Shown piece after piece: positions 1 through 6,940 of a DNA stretch of 6,940 nucleotides. This DNA comes from Bacteroidales bacterium (GTDB taxonomy: Bacteria; Bacteroidota; Bacteroidia; Bacteroidales; JAOZTL01). A model generated the notes under the pieces. The model had not been told where the DNA came from and ran no database searches. It was given only the letters and a program-made list of their open reading frames with translations. Within the stretch, counting starts at the first letter, position 1. Every line of letters begins with the position of its first letter. The translations under genes were made by a program, and so were the position numbers. Location: the NCBI GenBank assembly GCA_029942205.1, contig JAOZTL010000167.1:1-6940 (forward strand), given 5' to 3'.

Positions 1-970
1 TATTTTCAGAACTTTTAGCTGTTTCCAAAATAATATTTGTTGCCAAATTCGATTCTTGAGCATCGTCATCACACCATCCAATAGCTACGACTTTATAATA
101 TGCTCGTTTTTGATAAACTTTCAAATAATCAATATATTCTACTTTATCATTTGGCTGAAAAGTTGCTAATGGCTTAAAATCACCTGTTGGAGTATCTGAT
201 TTTCTCAATTCGTACATTACATCAGCTGCTTCATCTACTGTAAATTTTAAGTATAATTGATCGTAGCCCAAAACTGTTCCAAAATCGGCATTCATAATTG
301 TTGGCATTGGTGGCATATCGGCTGTCATTACTACCATATTTGACATTATCGTTGTTCCATCACTTTTTATTCCTTCTATATAATAGAGATATGTTTCCTT
401 AGCCACAAGATTATGATGTACATATTCAATTGTTTCTGATGATAAATTTGACAATAATACAGGAGTAGCTACGGGTTCTTGAATTAAATTTACTCGATAC
501 TCCACCAAATCACTCCCCCAGCCAATGTAAGGCAACCAATTTAAGGTATTTAGACCATGACACGCATCAAATGTAGGCGGACTTAAATAGACACTTCCGT
601 GCTCGGCACTCATATTGCTCAACTCAATATTTCCATTAACGTTTTTGAAAGAAGCAACTCGATAAACTTCTTGTTGAAATTGAGGAATTGCTAAACCAAA
701 TGAAGAGGAAACATCTGTATAACTAAACGTATACGGATCGTTTATCACAGCCACTTTATTAAAAGAACCATCTACAACACCTGCTTGATTAAATATTTGT
801 CGATAAATGTAATATCCATCGACTTGAGTAGGATCGCTTACTTGCCAAGTAATATTAGCCTTTGGTGGAGTTGCTATGATAATCGAAACCGAAAGGATTT
901 CTGGAACTGGCTGCGCAAAGCTTAATAAACTAGCCATTGATAAGAGAAAAACTACAATTATTTTATACAT
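1..970 (-). CDS. Secreted protein with fibronectin type III-like repeats (N-terminal part, runs off window)
   Basis: This frame stays open for 323 codons from the ATG at 970-968 to the left edge, so the C-terminus is missing. It begins with a clear signal peptide: MYK, a hydrophobic stretch over residues 4-18, then SFA|QP with predicted cleavage after Ala19. The rest reads as about three beta-rich Fn3-like units, near residues 22-122, 125-218 and 220-315. Their recurring cues are an early Trp (ITW at 40-42, LNW at 143-145), tyrosine-rich mid-strands (GYYIYR, YLYYIEG, RAYYKVV) and an S-N near the end of each unit (LSNMS, MSNMV, ESNLAT). Bacteroidota proteins of this build are often large type IX secretion substrates with a gliding-motility-type C-terminal signal. 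That is inference here, because the C-terminus lies outside. The gene starts 20 bases after the M16 stop, behind an A-rich leader, and is probably co-transcribed. The exact function is unknown. Confidence 0.85.
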   Translation of the reverse strand, partial: MYKIIVVFLLSMASLLSFAQPVPEILSVSIIIATPPKANITWQVSDPTQVDGYYIYRQIFNQAGVVDGSFNKVAVINDPYTFSYTDVSSSFGLAIPQFQQEVYRVASFKNVNGNIELSNMSAEHGSVYLSPPTFDACHGLNTLNWLPYIGWGSDLVEYRVNLIQEPVATPVLLSNLSSETIEYVHHNLVAKETYLYYIEGIKSDGTTIMSNMVVMTADMPPMPTIMNADFGTVLGYDQLYLKFTVDEAADVMYELRKSDTPTGDFKPLATFQPNDKVEYIDYLKVYQKRAYYKVVAIGWCDDDAQESNLATNIILETAKSSEN

Positions 971-990
971 AATTTCTTTTTTTTATTTTC

Positions 991-2271
991 TTATTTTCCT
1001 GCTGTAACAGTATACATCGAATCTTCATGCAAATAGAAATTTGCCAATTCTAAAATACGATTAGGTGTAATATTCTGAATATGATATAAATATTTATCAT
1101 AAAAAGAATAATCCAAACCATATTCATAAATTGACTTGAACTGAGTAGATAATGCAAAAGAACCATCAAACATTCGCAATAGTTCTCCTAACATAAAATT
1201 GCGTACAGTTTGCAATTCTACTAAAGAAATTTTCTCTGTTCGTATTTTTTTCAATTCTTTCCTTATTTCATCTAAGGAAGCATCTGCTACTTCGGCAGCA
1301 ACTTCGGTCATTACTCCAAAATAACCACTTTCTCTCAAACTACCTAATACAGAATATATTCCATACGTATATCCTTTTTCTTCGCGTAAGTTTGTCATCA
1401 AACGTGAACCAAAATAGCCTCCAATTATCGTGTTTACAATATCTAATTCAATAAAATCAGCATGTAACTTATTAATAGTTGGCTTTCCTATACGTATCGC
1501 TGTTTGTAATGCATCTGCTTTTTCAATATGTATCCGTTTTTGCTTACTAGGATTTAACGAAGGTTTACTTCTTTTTATTTTATTTGCTTGCCGATCCGAA
1601 ACAAAAAAAGTGTCTAATAATTCTGATAAAGAATCGTCGATTTTCCCCGATGCAATAATGGAAAAATCATTTGATTTTAAATAATATTGTTTAAAATGAC
1701 TATCCAACTGTTTTTTTGTTATCTTATCATAATCTGATAATTCGGCAAACTGTCCATAAGGGTGCTCACGACCAAATAACGAAGACAGAAAGTTTTTTCG
1801 AGCCAAATTTTCAACTTTTGTCATTTCTATCGTATACCCTTGTTTTCGTTTATTTAACAAGATTTCTAATTCGGCTTCGGGAAAACTAGGAGTATGAAGC
1901 ATTTCCGAAATTAAAGAAAGGCTTCCTTCCAAATATTTATTTAATGTATATAACGTGATTCCTGCATAATTATTTTCGTTAATTGGCTGAAAATAAGCAC
2001 CATAAAAATCCAATTGTTCTGATAATTCTCTTGCACTCAAGCGAGTACTACCTTCTCGGAGCATGGCATTGGTTATAGACGCTACAAGTGGCTGGTTTTG
2101 ATACCAACTGCCTGCTTCGTACAAAAAATCTAATTTAACAATATCTTGTTCGCCTCCTTCAATCACAAAAAAAGAAGCAGAGTTTTTCAATGGTCTCTGC
2201 TTTGCTTTAATTATATTTACCTTGTTTATTTTCTGAAATTCAACTCCTTTTGTTCTGTCTAAAATATTCAT
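991..2271 (-). CDS. M16-family peptidase-like protein lacking the HxxEH zinc motif
   Basis: This 426-residue protein has the length and two-lobe layout of M16B peptidases. The N-terminal lobe includes the conserved-looking FGREHPYG at 167-173. The C-terminal lobe carries SRLMTNLREEKGYTYG at 289-304, the M16 Arg/Tyr signature (R296, Y303). Where catalytic members have HxxEH followed by an aliphatic residue and a Gly-Thr/Ser turn, this protein reads ASITNAMLREGS (64-75). Both zinc histidines and the catalytic Glu are therefore absent. In heterodimeric M16B enzymes such as mitochondrial processing peptidase, one subunit has HxxEH and the other only the Arg/Tyr pair; this looks like the second kind. 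There is no signal peptide or membrane segment, so it is probably cytoplasmic. The start follows the upstream stop by 18 bases. No HxxEH partner is seen in this window. Independent peptidase activity is unlikely; partner and substrate are unknown. Confidence 0.9.
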   Translation of the reverse strand: MNILDRTKGVEFQKINKVNIIKAKQRPLKNSASFFVIEGGEQDIVKLDFLYEAGSWYQNQPLVASITNAMLREGSTRLSARELSEQLDFYGAYFQPINENNYAGITLYTLNKYLEGSLSLISEMLHTPSFPEAELEILLNKRKQGYTIEMTKVENLARKNFLSSLFGREHPYGQFAELSDYDKITKKQLDSHFKQYYLKSNDFSIIASGKIDDSLSELLDTFFVSDRQANKIKRSKPSLNPSKQKRIHIEKADALQTAIRIGKPTINKLHADFIELDIVNTIIGGYFGSRLMTNLREEKGYTYGIYSVLGSLRESGYFGVMTEVAAEVADASLDEIRKELKKIRTEKISLVELQTVRNFMLGELLRMFDGSFALSTQFKSIYEYGLDYSFYDKYLYHIQNITPNRILELANFYLHEDSMYTVTAGK

Positions 2272-2289
2272 ATTTTCTTTTTCTACCTC

Positions 2290-2994
2290 TTATTTTCCGC
2301 TATACTTTGCTTTTTCGCCTTGTACATCATCTGAATTAAAATTAAAACCTAAGCGTTTGCCTGTCTGTTGGTGTGTTTTTTTTCTTTTTTCTTTAATTTG
2401 AGCAACTGATGCTATTTTCATTCTATCGTAAGGAGGTACAAGTAAATCAAAATCAAGAGCATAAAGAATGGAAGATTCGATTATATCTCGTAATATTTTT
2501 TTGTCGAGCACCGTATTTCCAAAGTCTGTATAGTACCCCATTTGTCGCTTTCCTTCCACAAAAAATCGCATATCTTTGTTTATAAATATTCGAGCAACCA
2601 AATAGCCTAAATCTTCTTTTCTCCCAAACCGAAAGGAATCAGCTAAGAAATTATAAATATTTATAATGCCAGAGTACGTACTCATTTTGTTACTTTGTAC
2701 ATACGAAGTTTTCCAAACGCCATGATCTCGGTCAAATTCAAACACATTAGTATGCATTCCAAAAATCATCATGTCGCCTGCAACTTTCAGTTCTGCCTGA
2801 TAATCACCTCTTTCCTTGAAAACAAATGATTTTCCTTTTTCTGGGATGTGTGTTTTTGGAACAAATTCCGTTTCCATTTCACGCAAAACATCTTTCAATA
2901 AATTAAAAACAGACAAGGTATTTGTAAATACTTTTTGCTTCAATACCGACTTTTCGGATAATATTTTTAATATTTTCTCTGCATTTTCAGTCAT
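2290..2994 (-). CDS. Conserved-looking protein of unknown function, 234 residues
   Basis: I cannot assign a family with confidence. The protein is soluble-looking, with no signal peptide and no hydrophobic segment. It begins with a helical, Leu/Lys-rich stretch (residues 4-42). A mixed alpha/beta core follows, with aromatic-rich strands (SFVFKERGDY at 56-65, DMMIFGMHTNVFEF at 74-87, ARIFINKDMRFFVEGKRQMGYY at 134-155 apart from connecting residues). A helix then ends in LDFDLLVPPYDR (180-191 region), and the tail (200-234) is Lys/Arg-rich and probably flexible. It is the first gene of a probable three-gene operon, with its ATG at 2994-2992 and its stop 18 bases before the M16-like gene. The start is supported because frame-consistent coding begins there and the next upstream DNA is a non-coding AT-rich spacer. 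Proteins of this general look occur widely in Bacteroidota, but that is recollection, not a demonstrated match. Confidence 0.85.
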   Translation of the reverse strand: MTENAEKILKILSEKSVLKQKVFTNTLSVFNLLKDVLREMETEFVPKTHIPEKGKSFVFKERGDYQAELKVAGDMMIFGMHTNVFEFDRDHGVWKTSYVQSNKMSTYSGIINIYNFLADSFRFGRKEDLGYLVARIFINKDMRFFVEGKRQMGYYTDFGNTVLDKKILRDIIESSILYALDFDLLVPPYDRMKIASVAQIKEKRKKTHQQTGKRLGFNFNSDDVQGEKAKYSGK

Positions 2995-3172
2995 ATAGTC
3001 CTAATTTTAAGCACTCTGTTCTGTTTTTTTACATTCTATATTTTTTTGCTTTTAACTTAAAAACTTATTCAATTAAAGTTTTTATAGACGTTTACGAAGT
3101 TACGATAATTTTTAAAAAGAAAAAATAATTAGATGTATTCATTGAAATATTGTATAGAAAGAAAAAACAACG
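2995..3172 (-). other. AT-rich spacer, presumed promoter and leader of the three-gene operon
   Basis: These 178 bases separate the aconitase terminator from the first ATG of the next operon. No open frame with coding character is seen on either strand. Because the aconitase transcript should stop just upstream, a promoter for the operon is expected here. The only Bacteroidota-like -7 match I find on the minus strand is TAACTTCG at 3102-3095 (consensus TAnnTTTG), and it has no TTG at the usual distance upstream, so the exact promoter is unresolved. Confidence 0.4.
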
Positions 3173-3218
3173 AAAAAATCACTTCAAATTACTATTTTTT
3201 AGCAATCAGAAGTGATTT
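3173..3218 (-). terminator. Intrinsic terminator of the aconitase gene
   Basis: On the minus strand, AAATCACTTC (3218-3209) pairs perfectly with GAAGTGATTT (3185-3176), giving a 10-bp stem around a 23-base loop. Six T residues run from the end of the stem (3178-3173), and a second T-run follows shortly after. It lies 20 bases past the aconitase stop, where a Rho-independent terminator is expected. The loop is longer than usual. The stem also works in the other direction, but no plus-strand gene is present to need it. Confidence 0.75.
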
Positions 3219-3238
3219 ATTTTTTAATAGAAAAAAAA

Positions 3239-5500
3239 TTAGCCATTCTGTTTTTTTATCAAATTCAATGCAGAGCCTGCTTTGAACCATTCTATCTGAT
3301 TTTTGTTATACGTATGATTAGCAACTATTTTCTCTACATTTCCGTCTTTGTGCTTTATTTCTATTTCAATCGTTTTACCTGGTGCAAAACTAGCTAATTT
3401 CACATCAATTGTATCGCCTTCTTGAAATTTATCATAATCTGCTTTATCGGCAAAAGTAAGCCCTAGCATGCCTTGTTTTTTCAAATTTGTTTCGTGAATA
3501 CGTGCAAACGAACGTACCAAAACCACTTTTACGCCCAAGTTTCGAGGCTCCATAGCGGCATGTTCTCTGGACGATCCTTCTCCATAATTTTCGTCTCCAA
3601 CAACAAAAGAAGCAAAATCAGCATCTCTGTAAGCCCTTGCTGTGGCAGGAACTGGCGCATATTCGCCTGTCAATTCATTTTTGATTGAATTTGTTTTTTC
3701 ATTATAGAAATTAACTGCTCCAATCAACATATTTTCCGAAATATTATCTAAATGTCCACGATAACGTAACCAAGGACCTGCCATTGAAATATGATCGGTT
3801 GTACATTTTCCTTTTGCCTTAATCAGTAACTTAATGTCTTTCAAATCATTTCCATCCCATTCGGTAAAGGGTGTTAAAATCTGTAATCTTTTAGAGTCAT
3901 TTTTTACAGCAACTTTAATACGACTGCCTTCCTCGGCTGGTGCTTGAAAACCATTATCTTCTACCATAAAACCCAATAAAGGCAATTCAACTCCCTGTGG
4001 TTCTTTCAGTTTTATTTTTTCGCCTTTTTTGTTTACCAAATAATCTGTTAATGGGTTGAATGTCAAGCTTCCTGCAATAGACAATGCCGTTACTATTTCG
4101 GGCGAAGCTACAAAAGCATAAGTATTTGGATTACCATCGGCACGCTTGGCAAAATTCCGATTAAACGAGTGAATGATTGAGTTTAGTGGCTCATTTTCAG
4201 CATTTTTTCGTGCCCATTGCCCAATACAAGGTCCACAAGCGTTTGCCAACACCGTTGCCCCTATTTTATTAAAAGCATCGAACAAACCATCACGCTCCAT
4301 AGTATAGCGTACTTGCTCTGAACCTGGCGTAATATTAAATTCGGCTTTCACTTCAATATCCTGATTTACTGCTTGTTGAACAACAGATGCCGCACGAGTA
4401 ATATCTTCATACGATGAATTGGTACACGAACCAATCAAACCGACTTCCAAATTGGCAGGAAAATCGTTATCTTTCACCGCCTGCGCCAATTCAGAGATTT
4501 TCCAAGCACGATCAGGCGAAAATGGACCATTCACGTAAGGTTCTAATTCTGACAAATTTATTTCAATCAATTGATCAAAATATTTTTCGGGATTAGTATA
4601 AACTTCATTATCTCCAGTCAAATAATTAGCAACTTTATCTGCTTCATCAGCAACATCAGTACGCTCGGTACTTCGTAAGTATTCTCCCATTTTTTGGTCA
4701 TAACCAAAAGTAGACGTTGTTGCGCCTATTTCTGCTCCCATATTACAAATAGTTCCTTTTCCTGTGCAAGAAATACTTTTTGCTCCTTCGCCAAAATATT
4801 CAACAACAGCACCAGTACCACCTTTAACTGTCAATAATCCAGCAACTTTCAAAATCACGTCTTTCGCTGATGTCCAACCACTTAGTTTGCCTGTAAGTTT
4901 TACTCCTATCAATTTAGGAAATTTCAATTCCCAAGGCATTCCTGCCATTACGTCTACCGCATCTGCTCCGCCAACGCCAATCGCCAACATGCCCAATCCG
5001 CCTGCATTCACGGTGTGCGAGTCTGTTCCAATCATCATTCCGCCTGGGAAAGCATAATTTTCGAGTACCACTTGATGAATAATTCCTGCACCAGGTTTCC
5101 AAAATCCAATACCATATTTATCGGATACAGTGGCTAAAAAGTCGTACACTTCTACATTTTCGTCGTTGGCTGTCGTCAAGTCTGCTTTTGCACCCACTTT
5201 TGCTTGAATTAAATGATCGCAATGTACGGTAGAAGGTACAGAAACTTTATTTTTTCCTGCTTGCATAAACTGTAACAAAGCCATTTGTGCCGTGGCATCC
5301 TGCATGGCTACTCGATCTGGATTAAAATCAACATAATCGATTCCTCGTGCATAAGTTTTGCTCGCAATGCCTTCGTCAAGGTGTGCATACAATATTTTTT
5401 CGGCAAGTGTTAATGGTCGCCCTACAATTTTACGTGCTGCATCTACTTTTTCTGCAAGTTCGGCATACACTTTTTTTATCATCTTAATATCAAATGCCAT
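3239..5500 (-). CDS. acn: Aconitate hydratase, mitochondrial-type aconitase
   Basis: This TCA-cycle enzyme interconverts citrate and isocitrate through cis-aconitate using a [4Fe-4S] cluster in the cytoplasm. The 753-residue length fits the mitochondrial-type branch, not the ~890-residue AcnA/IRP or AcnB forms. The cluster ligands are visible as Cys359 (IGSCTNSSYED) and Cys422/Cys425 (NACGPCIGQW). Active-site motifs are also present: MQDATAQM (66-73), HCDH (93-96), GTDSHTVNAGG (158-168), the arginines in FNRNFAKR (446-453), KCTTDHISMAGPWLRYR (565-581) and NYGEGSSREHAAMEPR (638-653), which includes the catalytic Ser644 region. The C-terminal swivel domain spans roughly 535-750. Nothing essential is missing, so the enzyme should be active. 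The ATG at 5500-5498 follows an A-rich leader (TAAAAAA). The gene appears monocistronic: a gene remnant lies upstream and an intrinsic terminator follows 20 bases after the stop. Confidence 0.98.
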   Translation of the reverse strand: MAFDIKMIKKVYAELAEKVDAARKIVGRPLTLAEKILYAHLDEGIASKTYARGIDYVDFNPDRVAMQDATAQMALLQFMQAGKNKVSVPSTVHCDHLIQAKVGAKADLTTANDENVEVYDFLATVSDKYGIGFWKPGAGIIHQVVLENYAFPGGMMIGTDSHTVNAGGLGMLAIGVGGADAVDVMAGMPWELKFPKLIGVKLTGKLSGWTSAKDVILKVAGLLTVKGGTGAVVEYFGEGAKSISCTGKGTICNMGAEIGATTSTFGYDQKMGEYLRSTERTDVADEADKVANYLTGDNEVYTNPEKYFDQLIEINLSELEPYVNGPFSPDRAWKISELAQAVKDNDFPANLEVGLIGSCTNSSYEDITRAASVVQQAVNQDIEVKAEFNITPGSEQVRYTMERDGLFDAFNKIGATVLANACGPCIGQWARKNAENEPLNSIIHSFNRNFAKRADGNPNTYAFVASPEIVTALSIAGSLTFNPLTDYLVNKKGEKIKLKEPQGVELPLLGFMVEDNGFQAPAEEGSRIKVAVKNDSKRLQILTPFTEWDGNDLKDIKLLIKAKGKCTTDHISMAGPWLRYRGHLDNISENMLIGAVNFYNEKTNSIKNELTGEYAPVPATARAYRDADFASFVVGDENYGEGSSREHAAMEPRNLGVKVVLVRSFARIHETNLKKQGMLGLTFADKADYDKFQEGDTIDVKLASFAPGKTIEIEIKHKDGNVEKIVANHTYNKNQIEWFKAGSALNLIKKQNG

Positions 5501-5549
5501 TTTTTTAGTCTTTTTAATTATAAATAATTTATGTTCATTAAATTAGATT

Positions 5550-5583
5550 AAAAATTAATTTCTCTTATTTTTACTTGTCCAAA
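5550..5583 (-). promoter_or_regulatory. Possible Bacteroidota-type promoter of the aconitase gene
   Basis: On the minus strand, TTTG at 5583-5580 is followed after 22 bases by TAATTTTT at 5557-5550. This is close to the Bacteroidota pattern of a TTG-containing -33 box and a TAnnTTTG -7 box. It would place transcription start near 5543 and give a leader of about 40 bases before the acn ATG. The -7 box lacks the final G, and such AT-rich matches arise easily by chance. The site overlaps the 3' end of the gene remnant. Confidence 0.25.
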
Positions 5584-5947
5584 ACAAATGATCTTTATAT
5601 AAAAAACGTCATTTTCAATACATATCCAATAATAACTTCTTTACTTTTTACGGGAATATGCATTACTGCCCAAATTACATCGGAAATATGTTTTGGTTAG
5701 TAAAGCCAGAATTTGGAGGAAAATTAACTTTATAATATTCTTTAATCCATTTTTTTTGTCTAATGTGTAATGCAGAGTATTGCCATAAATTATTAATCCT
5801 TTCCAACAATAAACCCAAAAGTTTTAAATCTTCCTATTCTTTAATAGTCTGACCTTCAGCCTTGATGTGTTTTGAAAAACTAAAAGTAATATTTTTTTGC
5901 TTTTTCTCAACAGCCGCTCTTTGACCTTGTTTTCTTAGATAAATAGA
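5555..5947 (-). pseudogene. Decayed small gene (about 130 codons), family not recognised
   Basis: The gap between proS and acn reads as broken protein-coding sequence on the minus strand. Frame 1 runs from 5947 to 5678 and includes ITFSFSKHIKAEGQTIKE, then a TAG at 5836-5834 (one base from TGG, Trp), then LLLERINNLWQYSALHIR and WIKEYYKVNFPPNSGFT. At about 5686-5681 the sense passes to frame 2 (DVIWAVMHIPVKSKEVIIGY, 5681-5622). A short third-frame piece (ENDVFYI, 5616-5596) may follow. The tail KDHLFWTSKNKRN is back in frame 1 and ends at TAA 5557-5555. The simplest reading is one nonsense change plus two or three small indels, each consistent with single-base loss. No in-frame ATG survives after the stop at 5950-5948, so the original start is lost or altered. 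I do not recognise the family. Rich use of Trp, Tyr, Gln and Pro argues against random AT-rich translation. Confidence 0.62.
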
Positions 5948-6038
5948 TTAAAAAAGAAATATTATTATATTAAATAATAATTTAATACAACAATAAGAAG
6001 TTTTTTCACAAAGAACCAAGTTGTATAATAATAGACTA

Positions 6039-6092
6039 AGGAACATAAATTAAATAAGCTATAACTGTAAATGTTATTTAATTTGCGTTCCT
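6039..6092 (-). terminator. Long inverted repeat after proS, possible terminator
   Basis: Two 19-base arms (6039-6057 and 6074-6092) flank a 16-base loop. In RNA they form 17 Watson-Crick pairs, one G-U pair and one mismatch, with the G+C-containing AGGAAC/GTTCCT block at the base. The repeat begins 14 bases after the proS stop, the usual place for a terminator. On the minus strand no clean T-run follows the stem (TTAGTCTATTATT instead), so it may be a weak terminator, an mRNA-stabilising hairpin or a small palindromic repeat element. Confidence 0.5.
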
Positions 6093-6106
6093 AAACATCT
6101 ATTTTC

Positions 6107-6940
6107 TTAATAAGCCTTAGCAAATAGCACTCGTTGCATAGAAGGTTTTCCCGTAACAATACATTTTCCTTCTTCTAGCTCATTTTCGACAGGAATACAG
6201 CGGATTGTAGCTTTCGTCTCTTGCTTAATTCGTTCTTCGGTTTCGGGCGTTCCGTCCCAATGAGCAAGTACAAAGCCCCCTTTGCCGTTTATTATTTCTT
6301 TAAATTCCTCATAAGTGTCTGCTTTATTTGTGTTTTCGGTACGAAATGTGGAAGCTTTATTATAAATATTTTCTTGTATTTCGTCCAATAAATCACGAAC
6401 CACATCAATAAGTCCTTCTTGTGGGTATATTTTTTTCTCTAAAGTATCACGTCGTGCCAATTCAATATTCCCTTGTTCCAAATCTCGTTGTCCTATTGCC
6501 AACCGAATAGGAACTCCTTTCAATTCATATTCAGCAAATTTATGTCCAGGACGGTAACCATCCCGATCGTCATACTTCACCGAAACACCTATCTTACGCA
6601 GACTTTCAACGATTTCTTTTACTTTTTCGGATATTTTATCCAATTGCTCTTGTCCTTTATAAATGGGAATAATTACGACTTGTATCGGAGCTAATTTTGG
6701 GGGCAATACCAAGCCTTTGTCGTCAGAATGAGCCATAACAAGTGCGCCCATCAAACGTGTTGAAACGCCCCAGGATGTCGCCCAAACATGCTGTAATTTA
6801 CTGTTTTTATCGGTAAATTTGACATCAAATGCTTTCGCAAAATTTTGTCCTAAGAAGTGAGAAGTCCCTGATTGTAAGGCTTTGCCGTCTTGCATCAAAG
6901 CCTCGATAGTAAACGTATTCAATGCGCCTGCGAAGCGTTC
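6107..6940 (-). CDS. proS: Prolyl-tRNA synthetase, archaeal/eukaryotic type (C-terminal 277 residues)
   Basis: ProRS charges tRNA-Pro with proline in the cytoplasm. The frame is open to the right edge and begins in mid-protein with ERFAGALNTFTIEALM, so roughly 215 N-terminal residues lie outside; the TTG at 6922-6920 encodes an internal Leu and is not a start. Visible parts, by fragment residue: the end of the class II catalytic core with GTSHFLGQNF (25-34) and motif 3 (WGVSTRLMGAL, 57-67, Arg62), followed by DDKGLVLPP; the anticodon-binding domain (about 85-185) with PIQVVIIPI and IGQRDLEQGNIELARRD; and the extra C-terminal domain of this ProRS class (about 205-277), ending in the typical VLFAKAY with a terminal Tyr. 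Only two cysteines (248 and 260) remain in that domain, with VTGKPS where Cys4 members have further ligands, so zinc binding is probably incomplete. The inverted repeat at 6092-6039 follows the stop. Confidence 0.97.
   Translation of the reverse strand, partial: ERFAGALNTFTIEALMQDGKALQSGTSHFLGQNFAKAFDVKFTDKNSKLQHVWATSWGVSTRLMGALVMAHSDDKGLVLPPKLAPIQVVIIPIYKGQEQLDKISEKVKEIVESLRKIGVSVKYDDRDGYRPGHKFAEYELKGVPIRLAIGQRDLEQGNIELARRDTLEKKIYPQEGLIDVVRDLLDEIQENIYNKASTFRTENTNKADTYEEFKEIINGKGGFVLAHWDGTPETEERIKQETKATIRCIPVENELEEGKCIVTGKPSMQRVLFAKAY

Noticed and set aside
1430..1684. Plus-strand open frame opposite the M16-like gene
   Set aside because: It lies wholly within a well-supported coding gene on the other strand and its translation shows no family or domain character.
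3095..3102. TAACTTCG (minus strand) as the -7 box of the three-gene operon
   Set aside because: It matches the Bacteroidota -7 pattern at seven of eight relevant positions at best by relaxed rules, but no TTG lies 17-23 bases upstream, so it is not supported as a promoter.
4764..5102. Open frames on both strands inside the aconitase gene
   Set aside because: They overlap highly conserved aconitase motifs in other frames, have no leader of their own and no recognisable protein character; they are by-products of the acn sequence.
5968..5987. Short palindrome TATTAAAT/ATTTAATA with a 4-base loop
   Set aside because: Eight A-T pairs in very AT-rich DNA are expected by chance, and the site sits next to no gene end that needs it.
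6473..6694. Plus-strand open frame opposite proS
   Set aside because: It is antisense to conserved ProRS sequence, low in complexity and rich in Phe, as expected from the complement of Lys/Glu-rich coding DNA.
6920..6922. TTG as the start of the proS reading frame
   Set aside because: The frame is open to the window edge and the codons before it (ERFAGA) continue the conserved ProRS sequence, so this is an internal Leu codon in a truncated gene.

Overview
The window is AT-rich (roughly one third G+C by eye), and every gene I can support lies on the minus strand, so it reads right to left. It looks like Bacteroidota, perhaps a Cytophagales-like or flavobacterial member. The reasons are an archaeal/eukaryotic-type prolyl-tRNA synthetase, a 753-residue mitochondrial-type aconitase, an M16 peptidase homologue that has lost its zinc motif, a secreted protein with Fn3-like repeats of the kind exported by type IX secretion, and A-rich leaders in place of Shine-Dalgarno sites. 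The genus cannot be fixed from this sequence.

Layout from right to left. Positions 6940-6107 hold the C-terminal 277 residues of prolyl-tRNA synthetase (proS), which continues past the window edge. A 19-bp inverted repeat follows at 6092-6039. The roughly 600-bp gap before the next intact gene is not empty: about 5947-5555 reads as a decayed small gene with an internal stop and at least two frame changes. Aconitase (acn) is intact at 5500-3239 and ends at a good intrinsic terminator (3218-3173).

After a 178-bp spacer, three closely packed genes form a likely operon: a 234-residue protein of unknown function (2994-2290), an M16-family protein without the HxxEH zinc site (2271-991), and the N-terminal 323 residues of a secreted Fn3-like protein (970-1, running off the left edge). 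The gaps between them are 18 and 20 bases.

proS and acn are housekeeping genes (translation and TCA cycle) with separate transcription signals. The three-gene group is the less ordinary part: it joins a cytoplasmic unknown, a probably non-catalytic peptidase-like subunit and a secreted multidomain protein. No RNA gene, CRISPR array, insertion sequence or defence system was seen. The most notable item is the unlisted gene remnant between proS and acn.
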